Made by a program: the position numbers and the translations under genes. Shown one piece after another: positions 35,411 to 37,293 of a stretch of DNA of 37,293 nucleotides. The stretch lies in assembly GCA_029945665.1 (NCBI GenBank), contig JAQSCZ010000029.1, forward strand, positions 1 to 37,293, given 5' to 3'. Numbering within the stretch: position 1 is the stretch's first letter; every line of letters starts with the position of its first letter. The DNA is from a bacterium (lineage in GTDB: Bacteria > Bacteroidota > Bacteroidia > NS11-12g > UBA955). The notes beneath the pieces were generated by a model. That model did no database searches. It saw only the letters and a program-made list of their open reading frames with translations, and was not told the origin of the DNA.

Positions 35411-37273
35411 ATGAATCAAGGAATTTACGAGGCACTGGTTACTCAATTAGTTACTCAAAAAATCAATGAGCTTGATAAAGATGCATACTACGTCAACAAA
35501 ACTACCATTGACAAAGCGGAGGCATCAACTATATTGTCACAGCACCTTTCTCAAACCATTAAACATGCCTTAGAGTTTGTAAAAGGTGAGAAACAGGTGG
35601 AGGTTCAGATAGATATTGCTAACAAAATTATTCTTTTCTTAAAGGAAGAACTAAAAAGGGAGGAATTCAGTAATGACTTAATAAAAGTTGAAGGCGAAAT
35701 TTTAAAAGCAGTATTTACAAAAGTAGACAATCATTTTTCAAATTTTGATTTGCGACTAAAAGAAATCACACCTTATACCAGGTTAACACATAGCGAATTA
35801 TTTACAGGTGGAAATGGAGGATTATCACTTGAAAGTGAACTTAAGAAAGAAATTTTATCATCTGATAGAATTGACCTTTTGGTTTCCTTTATAAAGTTTA
35901 AAGGTATTATTATATTAGAAAAGGAATTTAAAGAATTTACAGAAAGGGGTGGTCAGTTGAGAGTAATAACAACTACCTATATGGGGGCATCTGACTACAA
36001 AGCCATTCAACTGTTGTCAAAATTAGAAAACACCCAAGTAAAAATTTCTTATAACACTGGAAACGAAAGGTTACATGCAAAAGCTTATTTATTCTATAGG
36101 AATACAGGTTTTCATACCGGTTATATAGGCTCTTCAAATTTTTCAAGGTCTGCACTTACAGATGGGTTGGAATGGAATATCAAAATCACTACAAAAGAAG
36201 TAAGCCATATTATAGATAAATTTCAAAAAACATTTGACTCATATTGGCAAAGTGACGATTTTGAAATTTTTGATGATGTAATTCACAAGGAAAAACTCAT
36301 TTCAGCTTTAAATCAAGGTAAAATTTCTAAAAGCGCAGATTTAAATTTCTCTTTTTTTGACATCAAGCCATATCCATTTCAATCTGAAATTTTAGAAAAA
36401 CTCGAAGTTGAAAGAACCATACATAATCGATACAGAAATTTAATAGTTGCTGCTACTGGCACTGGAAAGACAGTTATCTCCGCTTTTGATTACAAACGTT
36501 TTAAATCGGAAAACAAGTCTGCTAAACTTTTATTTTTGGCCCATAGAAAAGAAATCCTTGAACAATCCTTAGCCGCTTTTAGAGGTATTCTAAGAGACAA
36601 TAATTTTGGAGAATTGTGGGTTGATGGAAAAGTTCCTGATACTTATGAGTTTGTTTTTGCATCAGTTCAAAGTCTAAATAATAAAATTAACTCAATAAAC
36701 CTTTCTTGCGAATATTTCGATTATATAGTTATTGATGAATGTCATCACTTAACAGCAAGTTCTTATAGAGGAATAATAAATTATTTTAAACCTAAGGTTT
36801 TGTTAGGACTTACAGCAACACCTGAACGGATGGATGGTGGAGATATACAGGAAGATTTTCATAATAGAATTGCTGCTGAAATTAGATTGCCAGAAGCCCT
36901 TAATAGAAAATTGCTATGTCCATTTCAATATTTTGGAATTACAGATAGCATTGATTTATCAAGTGTTGCATGGGAAAAAGGAAGATATGTTATAAGCGAA
37001 TTATCCAATATTTATACTGCGAATAATAGGAGAGTTGGAGAAATAGTTATGGCATTAAACAAATACACTAAAGATATAAACCATGTCAGAGCAATTGGAT
37101 TTTGTGTTTCCATAGAACATGCCAAATTTATGGCAGAAAAATTTCTTATGGCTGGTCTAAAAGCTGATTTTTTAACAAGTGCTTCAAATCAAAATAGAGA
37201 TACAGTAAAGCAGCAATTATTAAATAAGGAAATTAATTATTCTGAATGTCCGCAAAGTATCATAACCCTGTAA
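35411..37273 (+). CDS. PLD-nuclease/DEAD-box helicase (DUF3427 type), truncated
   Basis: 620 residues in this frame. The N-terminal helical part (about 1-115) is followed by a phospholipase-D-like HKD nuclease domain with HAKAYLF (H222, K224) and GSSNFS (about 240). A superfamily 2 helicase domain comes next: Walker A AATGTGKTV (K353), motif II DECHH (442-446) and motif III LTATPER (about 467-473). The second RecA domain starts (AIGFCVSIEHAKFMAEKF) but the frame ends after QQLLNKEINY with an unrelated SECPQSIITL and a stop. Relatives run to roughly 1000 residues with a C-terminal DUF3427, so motifs V and VI and the C-terminus are missing. From the family, a DNA translocase-nuclease of the kind found with restriction or defence genes. 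The break near 37241 may be an insertion junction or an assembly fault. Confidence 0.78.
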   Translation: MNQGIYEALVTQLVTQKINELDKDAYYVNKTTIDKAEASTILSQHLSQTIKHALEFVKGEKQVEVQIDIANKIILFLKEELKREEFSNDLIKVEGEILKAVFTKVDNHFSNFDLRLKEITPYTRLTHSELFTGGNGGLSLESELKKEILSSDRIDLLVSFIKFKGIIILEKEFKEFTERGGQLRVITTTYMGASDYKAIQLLSKLENTQVKISYNTGNERLHAKAYLFYRNTGFHTGYIGSSNFSRSALTDGLEWNIKITTKEVSHIIDKFQKTFDSYWQSDDFEIFDDVIHKEKLISALNQGKISKSADLNFSFFDIKPYPFQSEILEKLEVERTIHNRYRNLIVAATGTGKTVISAFDYKRFKSENKSAKLLFLAHRKEILEQSLAAFRGILRDNNFGELWVDGKVPDTYEFVFASVQSLNNKINSINLSCEYFDYIVIDECHHLTASSYRGIINYFKPKVLLGLTATPERMDGGDIQEDFHNRIAAEIRLPEALNRKLLCPFQYFGITDSIDLSSVAWEKGRYVISELSNIYTANNRRVGEIVMALNKYTKDINHVRAIGFCVSIEHAKFMAEKFLMAGLKADFLTSASNQNRDTVKQQLLNKEINYSECPQSIITL

Positions 37274-37293
37274 TACTAGCAATAACGAGCCTG

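Overview
The window looks like an AT-rich chromosomal segment of a Bacteroidota bacterium. The evidence is three proteins with type IX secretion (T9SS) C-terminal sorting domains, many lipoproteins, Bacteroidota-type -7 promoter boxes (TAnnTTTG), a Y_Y_Y/propeller one-component regulator and a delta-60 repeat protein. Genus or family cannot be fixed from what is visible; no rRNA or tRNA gene was seen.

Left part (1-9600): a minus-strand lipid-type operon of two tandem membrane fatty acid desaturases and an ATP-grasp ligase (3731 down to 570), divergent from a membrane-anchored AraC-type regulator (4237-5592). Then come a T9SS-secreted delta-60 repeat protein, an arylsulfotransferase-like lipoprotein and an SRPBCC-fold protein.

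Centre (10434-33724): a beta-1,3-glucan (laminarin-like) utilisation locus. A nine-gene minus-strand cluster runs from 25616 to 10434. It encodes a clan GH-A glycosidase fused to an apparent outer-membrane beta-barrel, a glycan-binding-type lipoprotein, a GH16 lipoprotein, a very large GH149-like beta-1,3-oligoglucan phosphorylase, a GH17 lipoprotein, a GH30 lipoprotein, a GPH-type sugar symporter and two leaderless GH17 enzymes. A divergent 1032-residue sensor/LuxR-type regulator follows, then a T9SS-secreted multi-module binding protein and a T9SS-secreted GH16. The inferred scheme is: secreted and surface GH16/GH17/GH30 cut and debranch the glucan, the fusion barrel lets oligosaccharides through the outer membrane, the symporter imports them, and cytosolic GH17 plus phosphorolysis by the GH149-like enzyme yields glucose-1-phosphate. 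The locus has no SusC/SusD pair, which is its main surprise. Two copies of a roughly 70-bp promoter/operator module with identical internal spacing sit in front of the main operon and of the secreted binding protein, suggesting one regulon.

The intergenic regions carry copies of a miniature inverted-repeat element with 20-bp ends (9642-10157, 28767-29088, about 29140-29645, 33938-34281). The right end holds two small hypothetical genes and a PLD-nuclease/DEAD-box helicase whose reading frame ends abnormally close to the window edge.
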